From Nothophaeocryptopus gaeumannii (taxonomy: Eukaryota; Ascomycota; Dothideomycetes; Mycosphaerellales; Mycosphaerellaceae): a stretch of 64,000 nucleotides of DNA. The DNA lies in the NCBI GenBank assembly GCA_031771865.1, contig JASISA010000025.1, positions 3,286,001 to 3,350,000 of the forward strand, read 5' to 3'. The stretch's first letter is position 1, and each line of letters starts with the position of its first letter. Below, one piece after another: positions 40,571-51,684 of this stretch. The notes under the pieces were generated by a model. That model was not told the origin of the DNA. It worked only from the letters and a program-made list of their open reading frames with translations, and made no database searches. The translations under genes and the position numbers were made by a program.

Positions 40571-43500
40571 ATGAACACACAACCGACACTAAGTATACTG
40601 CAGGCAAACGTACGGAAATCACAGGCTACCCACCGGCAGCTACTCGATGACAGCCAGAAAGACATTCTCGCTATCCAGGAGCCATACACTAACCCAAGCA
40701 ATGGAAGAACAGTCACACATCCGAAGTACTATACTGTTGCAGGGGAAGACAAAGACAGGAGAGTCGTATTCTACGTCCATAAGAAGTACAGCCTGTCCGA
40801 ATGGTCGCACCGGATTATGAGTAATCAGAAGATCCTAATCTCACTACAAACGACAATAGGAACTGTACACCTCCATAACATCTATAACTGGGATGCGAGG
40901 CTTACAGTGGAGGAGCTTTTAGAAGGTATTGAGGAACCGGGAGAACACGTTCTAGTTGGAGACTTCAATCTTCACCACCGTTGGTGGGGAGGACCGTTAG
41001 TACCACAGGAGGATCTTAGAGCAAGAGAGCTACGAGAGGCGTGTCGAGACACGCTATACCTAGCGACACCCCTAGGCCTTGCTACCTGGAGAAAGACACC
41101 ACAGTCCCAAACTGGGACGACGATAGACCTTACTCTTGCAACAGAGGAGATATCAAAGAGGATAACAGCATGTCAGCCAGGCAAGGAAGACATTGACTCT
41201 GATCATATCAGCATAGAGACAACTATTGACATAGGGATACAGGAGGAGACGAGAACAAGATGGATGTGGAAGGACACTAACTGGGAGGAGTTCAGAGAGA
41301 CGCTCCAAAAGCTCCTACCTACAGCCGAAGGGATGACAACAAAGGAGGATATAGATAGCACCGTGAGTGATCTCAGCAATGCTCTACAAAGACAAGGGAC
41401 CTTGTTGTCCGGCGTAAAACATATCGGCCGCCAGATCCAAGGAGTGTGCCGGTGGTACTACATGCGATTCAGGAGGCTCGGCAGGCAAGACGGCATGCAC
41501 AATGGACAGGAGCGAGGAGCACTGGAAGGAGTGGAGGGCACGAAACCAGGAGAAAAAGAGAACTATCCAGACAGAGAAAAGGAAACAGTGGAGGACCGCG
41601 GTTCACAAAACCGCTAGCGAGCCACAGGGAATGTGGAAGCTGGCTAAGTGGGCAAAGAACAGCGATAGCCCTATTCGACCTCCCCAGATGCCTACACTAA
41701 CACACAATAACGATCAGTTCACGACGGACAGTGCGAAAACAGAGATCCTACGGACAGCCCTTTTCCCAATGCCAGAGCCCGCAGACACATCAGACATCGA
41801 GAGCACCACATACCCAGAACCTGTCAATATAGCATGCGAAATTACAGAAGAGGAGGTACGAAAAGTAGTCCAAAGACTGCCGAACGACAAGGCTCCCGGC
41901 CTCGACGAGATACCAAACAGATGCATTAAGAAGTGCCTAGCTCAGCTACTCCCTATCCTCCAACGCATCTTCCAACAGTGTGTTTCAATTGGCTACCACC
42001 CAGCCCAGTTTCGGAAAGCTAGGACGATTATGCTACAGAAGGCGGATAAAGACTCATCTACTCCAAAGGGATGGAGGCCTATTGCCCTTCTATCGTGCAT
42101 TGGCAAGATACTAGAAGCAATAGTTGCACGGAAAATAGGACAGGCTGTACGGGAACATAAGTTGCTTCCTCAAAACCAAATGGCGCAAGCGGGTAGATCG
42201 ACCGGAGACGCACTACGGTACATCCTTCAAAGCGTTCAGACTGCGTGGAAGAAAGGCAAGGTGGCCTCGGTGTTATCACTTGACATGACAGGAGCGTTTG
42301 ACAAAGTCAATCACGAACGGTTAATCCACAACCTACGGTGCAGGAGGATTCCATACTGGATTACAGCTTTTGTAGCGTCATTCCTGAAGGACAGAGAGAC
42401 AACAATCGCTATCCCCGGATACGAGTCACCGGCAGCACGAGTGGCATGCGGAATCCCACAAGGAAGCACCATCTCACCTATCCTGTTCCTCTTCTTTACA
42501 GCCTCCCTCCTAGAAGGAATGGAATACACCGAAGCAGTTGGGTTTGCAGATGATACATACCTCATTGCAGTGTCAAATTCGACAAGAGGTACATGCGAGG
42601 CACTAGAAAAGGACCACAACAGCTGTCTACAATGGGCCTCAAGACATGGAGCTAAGTTCGCCCCTGAGAAATACAAAGTCATGCACTTTACAAGGGGCAC
42701 AAGGAGCACATCCGAATCCCAGAGAACACCCAACATCCCGTCGCTCCAGAGTGGCCCAGAGGACACAATGAGGGTCCTAGGAGTAATCGTTGATAAGAGA
42801 CTCAAGTGGCACGCACAGATAGAGAATACCCTTACAAAAGCAAAACGGCTAGAAGCTGCACTACGACGGATTACTGCTGCTACGTGGGGCGCCACGGTAG
42901 AGACAGCCCGTAAGCTATATATCTCAATGATCAGGCCAGCAGTAATGCACGGGAGCGAGGTATGGATGGCAGGAAAGGAGACTGGAATCTCAAAATGCTC
43001 CAACAAAAGCTACGGGTAATGCAGAATAGATTCCTACGGATAATCCTTGGGGCCTACCGAGCTACACCAACGCGACTGTTACACAAAGAACTCCAGATCG
43101 AAGACATTACCGAGTATGGGAAGAGAACTGCTATAGCTGCAATGGCTGCGCAGAGGCAGAGGCCGGATATACACCAGGCCATGCAAGAGCTGAAGGGGCG
43201 GATCCTACTAAAGTGCGGACAACTTGGGGCATATAGCAGACGCCTGAGAAAACCATACAGCTCGCCACTAGAGCAGACAGACGAGCAGGCTACTATCCTA
43301 CGGTCCCAGCTCTCTCACATAGACAGAGCAGATCCAAAGAAGACTCGGAAAGCAACATGGACTATCCTCCAGGGCCAGTATGAGCGGGACGAGTCACAGA
43401 AGTGGGACAATGCTAGGCGCGAAGGAATCCTCCCACTCGCGTTCAGGACTCCATGGAACACCAATACCAGGAGCTTTATCGAGGGCTTAGCAAAGCCCAG

Positions 43501-43755
43501 GCCGCGATAGTGTTCCAGATACGGTCAGAGACAATTGGCCTTCCTCACTTCCTCCACAAGGTTGGGGTGCCCGACACTAGCCCCTACTGCGAATGTGGAG
43601 ATAGAGGGACAGCTCGACACTACCTTGCCTACTGTACAAACATGCGAGAGAGTAGAAGGGAACTCATCTTAGCCACTAGAAGCCAGGACGCGAGAAGATG
43701 GCTTACTGAGTTTCCTAGACAAACCGCAGCGTGGGCAATAAGGCATCTCCCATAG
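40571..43755 (+). pseudogene. LINE ORF2, endonuclease and reverse transcriptase, frameshifted
   Basis: Starts MNTQPTLSILQANVRKSQAT. It has an AP-endonuclease domain (LAIQEPY, VLVGDFNLHHRWWGG, IDSDHISIE). A frame change near 41460-41500 leads to the RT: NDKAPGLDEIPNR, LSLDMTGAFDKVNHERL, CGIPQGSTISPILF and the catalytic FADDTYLIAV. Another near 42990 leads to QNRFLRIILGAYRATPT. One near 43490 leads to a C-terminal Cys/His module (YCECGDRGTARHYLAYC). A last one at about 43750 truncates the end relative to the copy at 36488. The RT catalytic residues are intact. Confidence 0.93.
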
Positions 43756-44960
43756 GACAATTCGAGTGGACCCTCAAACATCTCCCAGAGCAGGCCGGAG
43801 ATCTCGAACCCAAGTAAGGAGGATGATGTTGACTCTGGCGTGTCAGCCAGCTGCCTACGGGCAAACATATTGGTTCTATAGTACCTAAGATGCAGTAGGG
43901 TGTAAGGCATAACAGAGAAGGGAGGAAGTTTTACGCTGTAGGCACTTTCTACAGGGTTTTCTTTTACAACATGTAGATATGCTAGAAGGGGCACGGCCTG
44001 TAGCTAGCTCGAATACATTTATTATTATTATTATTACTACTATATTTAGAATAACCTTACGAAGATAGGTATGTCCTAGGAAACCTCTAATCCAACGCTC
44101 TCTCTAATAGATAGCTATAAAAGCTTAAGACACGTATAGCCTTAAGATAAGAGGTATAACAAGGTAGCTTATTAAAGTAACATTAGGACTTGGATATAGC
44201 TAATAGTTATAACAAGGCCTAATATCGCATTTTCGATTAGAAGGCTTGCTTCTTATATCTTAGATCCAATAAGATACTATAGACAAGCGTTAAAGAAGTT
44301 AATAAGATATCTACGGACTTCTTTAGAACTTAGCCTTATCTTTAGGAAGAATAGAATAAATACCCTAGTTAGATTCTTAGACTCTAATTTTGCGATAGAT
44401 AAAACAGATAGAGTCTTAATCCTAGGATATGTTTTCCTCCTTTATAGAGCTCCTATTTCCTAGATAAGCAAGAAGCAAAAGTTAGTAGTAACGTTAACGA
44501 TAGAAGCTAAGTACATGGCTATAAACGCTTGTACTAAACAATCTTAGTTCCTCGTAGTACTCTTAAGGGAGATAGGTTACCTAGAGTTAGTAGGAGAATA
44601 TCTATTCTAACTACTAGTATAAGCGAAGAGAGAGCGAGTTAAAGGAATTGTCCCTATTCTTATTAAAGGAGACAATTAAGCAGCTCTAACTCTAGTTAAA
44701 GATACCTATATCTATAAGAGATTAAAATATATTAATATTGCCTATAATATAGTTAGGAGGTTGTAGTAGTAAAGAAAAATCAAAGTTGAATATACCCTAA
44801 TAAAAGAAATAGTAGCTAATAGGCTTATAAAACTAAAGAATAGACCCTAGTTCCAGGAGTTTATCTACTAGATTAAACTCTCAAGGGAGTAAAAGGAAAA
44901 GATAAGAGGAAAGAGGATTAGGAAATTAAGAGAGTCTTTAAGTTTAGAAGGGAAGCCTAA

Positions 44961-45655
44961 CCTTAGGCTTTCTTAAAGATAGCTATATGCTCTCTAATCC
45001 TAGCTATTATCTAGGCCCTTGCATTACTCTTAATGTCCTCTAAACTCTACTAGTAGAAGACAATCTAGCTCTAGCTTAAAGGGGTATCCTAGATTAAACT
45101 AATAAAGATCTATACGTTGTACAACTCCTTAACTAGAAACTCTATAAACTTAGTAGACATAGTATTATAACCTTTAAAGTTATCTAGAAACATATTATCT
45201 ATCTTATATATAGCACTAACCCAAATACCCTTGCTATTAGCTAAGATATTAATAGAGTTGTAGAAGGCTAGAAGATTAGTACTAAAGATATTCTAGTAGG
45301 CTACTAAGACTCGGTTTCTATCCTAGTAGAGGAGGGTAGAGGTAGTAAACTAAGGAGAGAAGGACCTAATCTTATCTATAGATAGTATTTAAAGGCCCGG
45401 CTATCTCTAACTCCGCCTAGTACCTACTATTCTAAGAAGAGTTAGTTTCTAAGTATAGGTGAATAGTTCAATTACCTAGTTATCTTAAAAGTTTTGCCTT
45501 TAGAAAAGAGATAGTGGTTTTTAGTTAATCTCTAGTATTAGTAATAGTAGCTAATTAGTTCCTCTAGTTTTAAGGCCCTACTAACTTAACTAAGCTACCT
45601 ATTACTTATATGTAGGTAATTATAGAGGAAATTATATACTATATAAGGGTACTTG
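44961..45655. repeat. RIP-degraded DNA of unassigned family
   Basis: AT-rich. A degraded minus-strand frame reads SINILANSKGIWVSAIYKID and TKFIEFLVKELYNV, plausible element coding sequence but not identified. It ends at the ACTTG target site of the next solo LTR. Confidence 0.45.
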
Positions 45656-46003
45656 TGTTACGGACCGTCTCCTCTGTCACGTGGATAGGCCTAGGAAGTG
45701 TCGAACCCCGGAATGTCTCTTTGGTAACAGAGTCTTGAGAAGTGTAACCTTTACTCAAGAGAGTAGTATTGAGAGATTGAGTTGAGCACGAAGCTCCTAT
45801 CTACCTCAGTAGAGAACGTGATCTATATACACATAGGAGATTCGTGTGCTCTCCTTGCTTTCTCTGCTTCCTGTGCTTCCGGTGGAAGCACTGCGAGCGA
45901 CGAGAGTACTGTGAGCGAGCTGCAGCGGAACCTCCCGAGGCTGAGCTGCAGACCCGCGCTTAGACTGGTTGGCTGCCATCGCCTCTCGGTTCCATCCGTA
46001 ACA
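45656..46003 (-). repeat. Solo LTR with 5-bp target duplication (related subfamily)
   Basis: 348 bp, TGTTACGGAC...CCGTAACA, flanked by ACTTG on both sides. It shares blocks such as GTCTTGAGAAGTGTAACC with the 35654 and 46427 LTRs but is clearly diverged and 27 bp longer. No orientation-defining internal region remains. Confidence 0.93.
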
Positions 46004-46033
46004 ACTTGCCCTTAATATCTAAGTAGGAGTATT

Positions 46034-46340
46034 GGAAAGTGCAGCTATTAAGGAAAGTTATATAGTGTGGACCCTAGCCACTTATATGGGGTTGCCTAAG
46101 GCATTTATTAGCATGTTAGCCTTAGGTATAATATTCTTAGGAGATAAAGAAGGCTACCTTTTATATTACTATATTAGTTAATACAATTAACACAATATTA
46201 GTTCCTATATAGTACTATATGCCCTTCGTAGCTATAAGATAGTAAAGACTAAGTTCCTCTACTATCTACCTATACCGAACGGAGTCCACTACTTCCTCTA
46301 CTAGGCTAGAAGGTTACTTTTACTTAGCGATTTTCGATAC
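46034..46340. repeat. Dispersed repeat, copy B
   Basis: Same block as 8085-8360. Contains about 30 extra bases (TTAGTTAATACAATTAACAC region) relative to copy A. Confidence 0.75.
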
Positions 46341-46426
46341 TCCTTCTATTTAGCCTTACTAAGATTACTTAGAGTCTTTAGATTAAAAGCCTTATCTTTA
46401 GTATACTTGGCGATAGTAGTAAGATC

Positions 46427-46746
46427 TGTTACGGACAAGTCGTGGAGTCATGACAGCCAACCAATCTGAGGCACAGCTGCAACGGGTGATCCCGTTACAG
46501 ATTGCTCTCAGTGCTCTCTATGCTCCCTCAGCAGAGCAACGGAGCAGACAGAGCAGACAGAGCAATACTAAGGAAGGCGAGTATATAGAGAACATTCCTT
46601 ATCAGCTAGATAGGAGCTTCGTGCTCAACTCAATACTACTCTTCTGAGTAAAGGTTACACTTCTCAAGACTCTGATCACCGAGAGACATTCCGAGGTTCG
46701 ACGCTTCTTAGGCCAATCCACGTGATCGAGGAGACGGTCCGTAACA
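46427..46746 (+). repeat. Solo LTR with 5-bp target duplication
   Basis: 320 bp, TGTTACGGAC...CCGTAACA, flanked by AGATC on both sides. It is the reverse-orientation twin of 35654-35974, from which I could distinguish it only by one missing C near its start. Confidence 0.95.
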
Positions 46747-46749
46747 AGA

Positions 46750-48190
46750 TCCTCCTCGTTCCCCTTAAAAGTAGTAGCGTAGCGAGCCTAGACGAAGAAT
46801 ATAATAGTTAGCTAATTCGGCGCTATCTCGTCTACGGACGGTATCTTTAATAGACTCTTCGACGGCGTGCCCTTTATAATACCTCTACTAGCTAGGCCTA
46901 GATAAAGGATATAAGCTAGGTTATTCCTAAGAACATTCACGATTACTAGTAGCGGTATAGTCGTAGTACGCTTAGGCGTCTTTAGATAGACGGGTCGACT
47001 ATAACCTTTAGCTCGCGCTAACTTCTAATATTTACCTTTAATAATACCCTTAAGGACGACAATTAGCGGTAAACTATCCTCTACTATACGCCTTTTCTCC
47101 CTTACTACCTTTACCTATTAAGTTAAGAAGTACTAGCTAACTAGATAGTAACTATTAATAGTCTCCTTAACCTCTATATTCTACTAATAAGTACCTCCGT
47201 CTATCGAATTTAGATAACTTGGATTTAGGCACATCTACTTAGCTTTAATATCGATAGAGTAATCGCTACTAGCGTATATCTTAGCAATAATTAGTACTAC
47301 GTTCGCTACTATCTACTTAGTCGTAGAGTTCTTATTTTTCTTCGCCTTAATCGTATTAGATAGCGAGAATAAAGGAAAAGGTACACGTCTACTATCTATA
47401 GAGCTACGCGGCTTTACTATAAATACTATCTCTATCTACAAGTTCTTCTTACCCTAGTCTCGCTACTTAAAGAGCTAATCTAGTATACAGCTATATACTA
47501 AGTCCTCGTCCTTATTATTATTATCTTTCTACTATTTATCTACGAGCTTTAGACTCGTACTGCTAACCTTAGCGACGATAGTAACTTTATAAGTAGCATA
47601 AAAGCCCGGATTAGCTACTTTAATTAGTACCTATCTATACTAGTAACGTACGTTATTACCTTTATCTTTAATAGCTTTTATATACTTCCTCGACGTAGTA
47701 GCGACTATAGTAGTATCCTTCTTCTTAGTTACGTTAATTATAGTCTACTAGCTTATATAATCCAGCTATAGCTAATCTGGATCTTCTTCCTCGGCTATAC
47801 TAAAGTCTAGAGTTATTACTATAGTACTAGTAGCGATTATAGTAACGTTATTAGTATCGAATAAAGACTCTATAGACGTCGTTACCTTAGTAGCAAATCC
47901 TTTACTAGCTCGCGTAGTAATCGTTTTAGTACTAGCTACTATAGTAGAGCCTTCGGTAGTACCGGATCCTTTATCCTCGTATATAGTTATTAGATCTAAT
48001 AACTAGCTCTTACCTCGCTTCTTACTACCTCTACAGAGTAGTAGAGGGCTAATCTTCTTAACTAACGTCTTCGGTAATAGTTTACGAGCAACTAGCGCAA
48101 CGATATCGTCGTCCTTTATAGCCTTATTTAAAGGCTTTAGCGTACGTATAGATCGACGCTACGTAGCCGAATCGTTATTATTAGACATGC
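46750..48190 (-). pseudogene. Long RIP-degraded ORF of a transposon-linked family
   Basis: From an ATG at about 48191 one minus-strand frame can be followed for more than 1.3 kb. Only in-frame TAG/TAA codons, usually at Trp/Gln-compatible positions, interrupt it; I see no frameshifts. It starts MSNNNDSAT, has a Ser/Thr/Lys-rich middle, and near the end reads WMCLNPSYLNS-like sequence followed by a degraded Cys/His/Trp pattern. I recall similar WMCxxxxCxNxG...CW...H modules in repetitive fungal ORFs but know no function. Confidence 0.55.
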
Positions 48191-48334
48191 CTATAACTAC
48201 CTTGCGACTTAGATTACGATTATTATATTAGTTAATCGTGATTTAGGATTGCACAGCACCCTAAAGATCATCACGACCGAGATACAGTGATATAGCGGTG
48301 AGAGCCTGGTCTTCAAAATCGGAAATTTCGGTTC

Positions 48335-48370
48335 AGCCCTAACTGACAAGCATTATGCGGCTCACAGTAT
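48335..48370. repeat. 36-bp element end shared with 17914-17949
   Basis: Right terminus of the AT-rich island, in the same orientation and same setting as the 17914 copy. On the minus strand it lies about 145 bp upstream of the start of the degraded ORF, as expected for an element end. Confidence 0.75.
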
Positions 48371-48862
48371 GGACCCTCCATCTGTGCGACCTGTCACACG
48401 GTTGGCGAACATGTCGTGCGACAACAGATTGTTTGTCTTTGTCCACATTCATCGGACATCAATCCAGTCATTTGGAAAGCAGCCACGCCATCCAAATGGT
48501 GGCTTCTCAATTGATAGGAGGGAGCATCAGGAGGGCAAAGCAGAGTTGGTTTCTCAAATGCCTGTTATACAATGGAGAGGGGAAAACCTTGACGGCCAAC
48601 ATGTCACGAACACTGCGTGCTACGAGGGACGAAGGCAACCGTCGGGTGGTCGAACGCCTTGTGCATTGCACGAATCGAGCGGCTTCCCGTCAAGAACAAA
48701 TAGAGGCGCAATAAATGAGAAATATCCGGACGAAGCTCGGAGTCAAGATCAAGATCACCAAGATATGTTCTGTCTCGCTGTTCCATGATGGCTGTCGGCA
48801 TGACTTTTTAGAGTCTGCCTTCAGGTAGGCATGCAAACAATGCTCGTTGCTCTTCTCCCTTC
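48371..48862. other. Intergenic, nothing recognised
   Basis: Overlapping ORFs of 119 and 139 codons have no recognisable motifs and no supporting structure. Confidence 0.4.
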
Positions 48863-49927
48863 CTAGTTGACCTCCGCAAGCTGCGTCAACAATTTCCCCT
48901 GGTTACTCCCATCAAACAACTTCAACCACGTCTTAGGAATATCCTCAAATCCAGCCTTAACAATCGTCTCCCCCTCATCAATCTGCAATCTCCCTTCACT
49001 CAACGCCTTCTCAAAAACCTCCAGCGCCTGCGGGAACTCCTTCGCGAAATCCAACACAATGAATCCCTTCACCTGCACCCGCATAATCACAATCTCAAAC
49101 CAATTCTTCAACCCCGTAGTCCTCTCGGCCGCGGTATTGTAAGCACTGATAGCTCCACAAGCAGCGATACGTCCTCCTCGTGCCATACGAGCCAGCATCA
49201 GATCGAGAATCTCTCCGGCGACGTTGTCGAAATAAACGTTCGCAAAACCATCCGGACCTGGCGTAGCGGCCTTCAAATCCTCCGCGAAGGAAGAAGACTT
49301 ATAGTTCAAACACTGATCCGCTCCAAGCTTCTCCACCCAGCGACATTTCTCATCCGAGCCAGCGATACCGATGACTTTCTTGCAGCCGATGATTTTCTTG
49401 GCAATTTGCACGGCCATGGAGCCTGTGGCGCCTGCTGCTCCGGAGACAACAACGATATCGTCTTTGGTCGTATTGCAAACGCCAGTGAGACCGAAGTATG
49501 CAGTAAGTCCAGTCAATCCGAGAGCGCCGAGATAATGCGTCTTGCTCTTGCCGGCAGGCAAGTCTTTCGCAGGCTGGGACATGGACGCCTTAACGACCGC
49601 ATACTCCGACCAACCAGTCGGTGCAAGCACGATATCTCCTTTCTGGAAGTTTGAAGATTTCGACTCGATCACTTCAGCGAGGCCACGGGCGTGCATGGTG
49701 CTGCCAATCTGGACCGGTGGGACGTAGAGTCTCTCTGAGGAAATGTCCGGGTCGATCCAGCCTCGCTGCGCTGGGTCGTTGGAAAGGCAGAGAAGCTTGA
49801 CGAGAAGTTCATCGTCCTTGGGCTCGGGAAGGTCGGTGTCTACCAGCTTGAAGGTCTGTTCTGGGCCGTCCAATTGAGGAGTGTCGCGTGGCTTGTGGGC
49901 GAGTTGCCATTGGCGTGTTTGGACCAT
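48863..49927 (-). CDS. MDR-family NADP-dependent oxidoreductase (PTGR/CurA-like)
   Basis: A single exon encoding 354 residues, complete. Visible: LLVKLLCLSNDPAQRGWI near residue 50, the typical NDPxxR of the zinc-free leukotriene-B4-dehydrogenase/prostaglandin-reductase branch; LGALGLTGLTAYFGL; the nucleotide-binding VVVSGAAGATGSMAVQIAK; and YFDNVAGEILDLMLARM plus GGRIAACGAISAYN. The family reduces alpha,beta-unsaturated ketones or aldehydes with NADPH in the cytosol. The fungal substrate is unknown. No zinc-binding cysteines are present. The start at 49927 gives the usual length. Confidence 0.95.
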   Translation of the reverse strand: MVQTRQWQLAHKPRDTPQLDGPEQTFKLVDTDLPEPKDDELLVKLLCLSNDPAQRGWIDPDISSERLYVPPVQIGSTMHARGLAEVIESKSSNFQKGDIVLAPTGWSEYAVVKASMSQPAKDLPAGKSKTHYLGALGLTGLTAYFGLTGVCNTTKDDIVVVSGAAGATGSMAVQIAKKIIGCKKVIGIAGSDEKCRWVEKLGADQCLNYKSSSFAEDLKAATPGPDGFANVYFDNVAGEILDLMLARMARGGRIAACGAISAYNTAAERTTGLKNWFEIVIMRVQVKGFIVLDFAKEFPQALEVFEKALSEGRLQIDEGETIVKAGFEDIPKTWLKLFDGSNQGKLLTQLAEVN

Positions 49928-50584
49928 GTTTGCGATGCGCCTTGGTGGTTTAGTTGATGTCGGCTGGATTGTGACCTTTCAGTCTGTCGAATTGAGTTCT
50001 GAGAGAGAATTGCTGCTTTAAGTAGGAAGACCGGCAATTTTCCTGCGAGATACAGCCGAGATTTGGCGAAGTGGAGATCGTTTGCACCAGAAACTGGAGA
50101 AGCCGCGCCACAGGTGTCCTGTCGGTTCAGGGTCGATTTCAAAGCAGTCGTGCACAGAGAGATGAATTGAGCATTGCCCGAATTACCCGAATGGCGTGGG
50201 AAAAAGAAGATCCGGGAGAGTCGATATGTATGACATAACTCTTGCATGATCGTACTTGCCTAGCGTGGTTAGCCGAACGGGCAGAGGAGTAACCTTGTGA
50301 AGTGAAGGCAGGGACAATATGATCAAGAACATCAGCTCGTTGTAGTGGTATATGAATAGAGGCAGCACTGATTCGCACATTGCTCACTTGCAAGTCACTG
50401 CTACCTCAATGGCGATCGAAAGCAAGTGCTGTAAGAAAGCGTGGCATAGCCAAGAGGACGGACAGCCGTCCTTAGACTATGGCCTCAGCTTATTCTCCCC
50501 TTGCCCCGTGAGTCCACTGAATCTCCATTGCTTGATCATCCGCACCGCATCTTGAGCGTTGAGCCTCCTCTCCAGGCTATACTA
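49928..50584. other. Intergenic, nothing recognised
   Basis: Short ORFs only. Contains the promoter side of the oxidoreductase gene. Confidence 0.4.
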
Positions 50585-51145
50585 TCACCTGCCGAAACCC
50601 ATACCCTCAAATCGGATCCCATTACCAATAGTTGAATGCTCAAGTGTTGGCAGAGTCGGATATGTGAACTGCTTTGCGCCTCCTTTCTCAAGAGCAGCCT
50701 GTGGCCTTTCCAGCTCCAAAATCTCTTCTTGCACCTGACGCTCCTTCCCACCCTCCCTCCCATGCCCACAATACCACTCTTCATCTCCTCCTCCACCTGC
50801 ACACGCAACCCCCATCCCATCCGCACTTGTCTCCTCCAAGCCCACCACACACCTATCCCGCTGATGCTCACTCGACCTCTCCTCGAAACGTAGATCACGA
50901 GCTGCGTGCTCTACAGCGTCCAACAAGTCCCGCCGCTTCTCCTGTCCCGCTAGCAACTGCGCTTGCAGATCCTGAATTCCCTTGTACCCACTCCATCTAT
51001 ACGGCTTCGGCGGTGATGAGGTTGGCTCGGTCTGGTCCTTGGAGAAGTTGATCGCTGGCGGTGGAAATTTCTTCAGAATCCCCTTGAGGGGCTGCTTCAG
51101 CTGCTCGGAAGGTGTGCACTGCGGTGGCAGGGTCGGGTAGGCCAT
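50585..51145 (-). CDS. Hypothetical protein
   Basis: 186 residues from MAYPTLPPQ. An internal region LKGILKKFPPPAINFSKD is followed by PYRWSGYKGIQDLQAQLL and charged, helix-prone sequence (KRRDLLDAVEHAARDLRFEE), then a Gly-rich acidic stretch. It ends GIRFEGMGFGR. The frame is open upstream to 51376, but that extension looks non-coding (5' leader-like), so I chose the internal ATG. No family recognised. Confidence 0.5.
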   Translation of the reverse strand: MAYPTLPPQCTPSEQLKQPLKGILKKFPPPAINFSKDQTEPTSSPPKPYRWSGYKGIQDLQAQLLAGQEKRRDLLDAVEHAARDLRFEERSSEHQRDRCVVGLEETSADGMGVACAGGGGDEEWYCGHGREGGKERQVQEEILELERPQAALEKGGAKQFTYPTLPTLEHSTIGNGIRFEGMGFGR

Positions 51146-51684
51146 CCCGTTACGAAGTCGCGGGATGTTCAAATGAAGAGTGTAGCAGAGGTGTCGTGTG
51201 GTGTTGAGTTTTGATGTAAAGTCACACCCGATGTTGATTGTTGTAAGGTTGTTAGTAAAGCCGCGCCTTCCTTTCTTTGCAGCGTTTGTTGGTTGCTTGC
51301 ATGTGAAAGGCCCTAGCGTGCTTGAAGTTTCATGCACAAGCGCTGAACCGCATCTCTCCATTGCTGCAAGGGACATGGCTACAGTTCAACGTCTTCAATT
51401 CTCGCTCCAAGAGCATCCTCATCTCTGGCCGCTGTCTACATTGTAGACTATCTCTCCCGCTCATCTAATCCTCCGCATGTTGTATGCATCCTAATTTTCG
51501 ACGCGAGTGAAGCATGAAAGACCTCCCCACCCAACGTAAGGCCCTTTCCTCCCAAGCCCAGTTTCATTCTACTCAAGAAAGCAAAGCCGTAAATGTTCTT
51601 GAAACCAGATCCAACGCTATGCTCAAACGCTGCAAGAACGCACTAACAAGCAGCAAATTAGAAAATATGAGACTCTTTGAGAGC

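Larger units (their letters stand above)
38864..44034 (+). mobile_element. Tad1-like non-LTR retrotransposon (LINE), 13-bp target duplication
   Basis: A 5.17-kb element inserted in the copia relic. TACTACTATATTT occurs at 38851-38863 and again at 44035-44047. The 3' end is an ATT-trinucleotide tail after GTATTCGAGC-type sequence (ACATTTATTATT). It encodes ORF1 (zinc-knuckle) and ORF2 (endonuclease, RT). There is no RIP. ORF2 is broken by four frame changes, so the copy is dead but recent. Confidence 0.95.
38156..44960 (+). pseudogene. Ty1/copia pol, RIP-degraded and split by a LINE
   Basis: The 5' part (38156-38863) reads KELDTLIANNT, STIEKFKVRLVARGF, KYGIDFTKTFVLTIRYKTLR and LILIHVDDIPIV-like (IIILIHVDD), the copia reverse transcriptase up to its catalytic VDD. 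After the LINE, 44041-44960 continues with ITRPNIAFSIRRLASYILDP, FLDSNFAIDKTDRVLI, LTIEAKYMAINACTKQS and KGDN-x-AALTLVKD, the copia RNase H. Stops replace Trp and Gln. The two halves join precisely when the LINE and one 13-bp target copy are removed. Confidence 0.92.

Noticed and set aside
35654..46746. A single large inverted duplication spanning 35.6-46.7 kb
   Set aside because: The inverted LTRs and LINE tails have different spacings and separate target duplications, so they are independent insertions.
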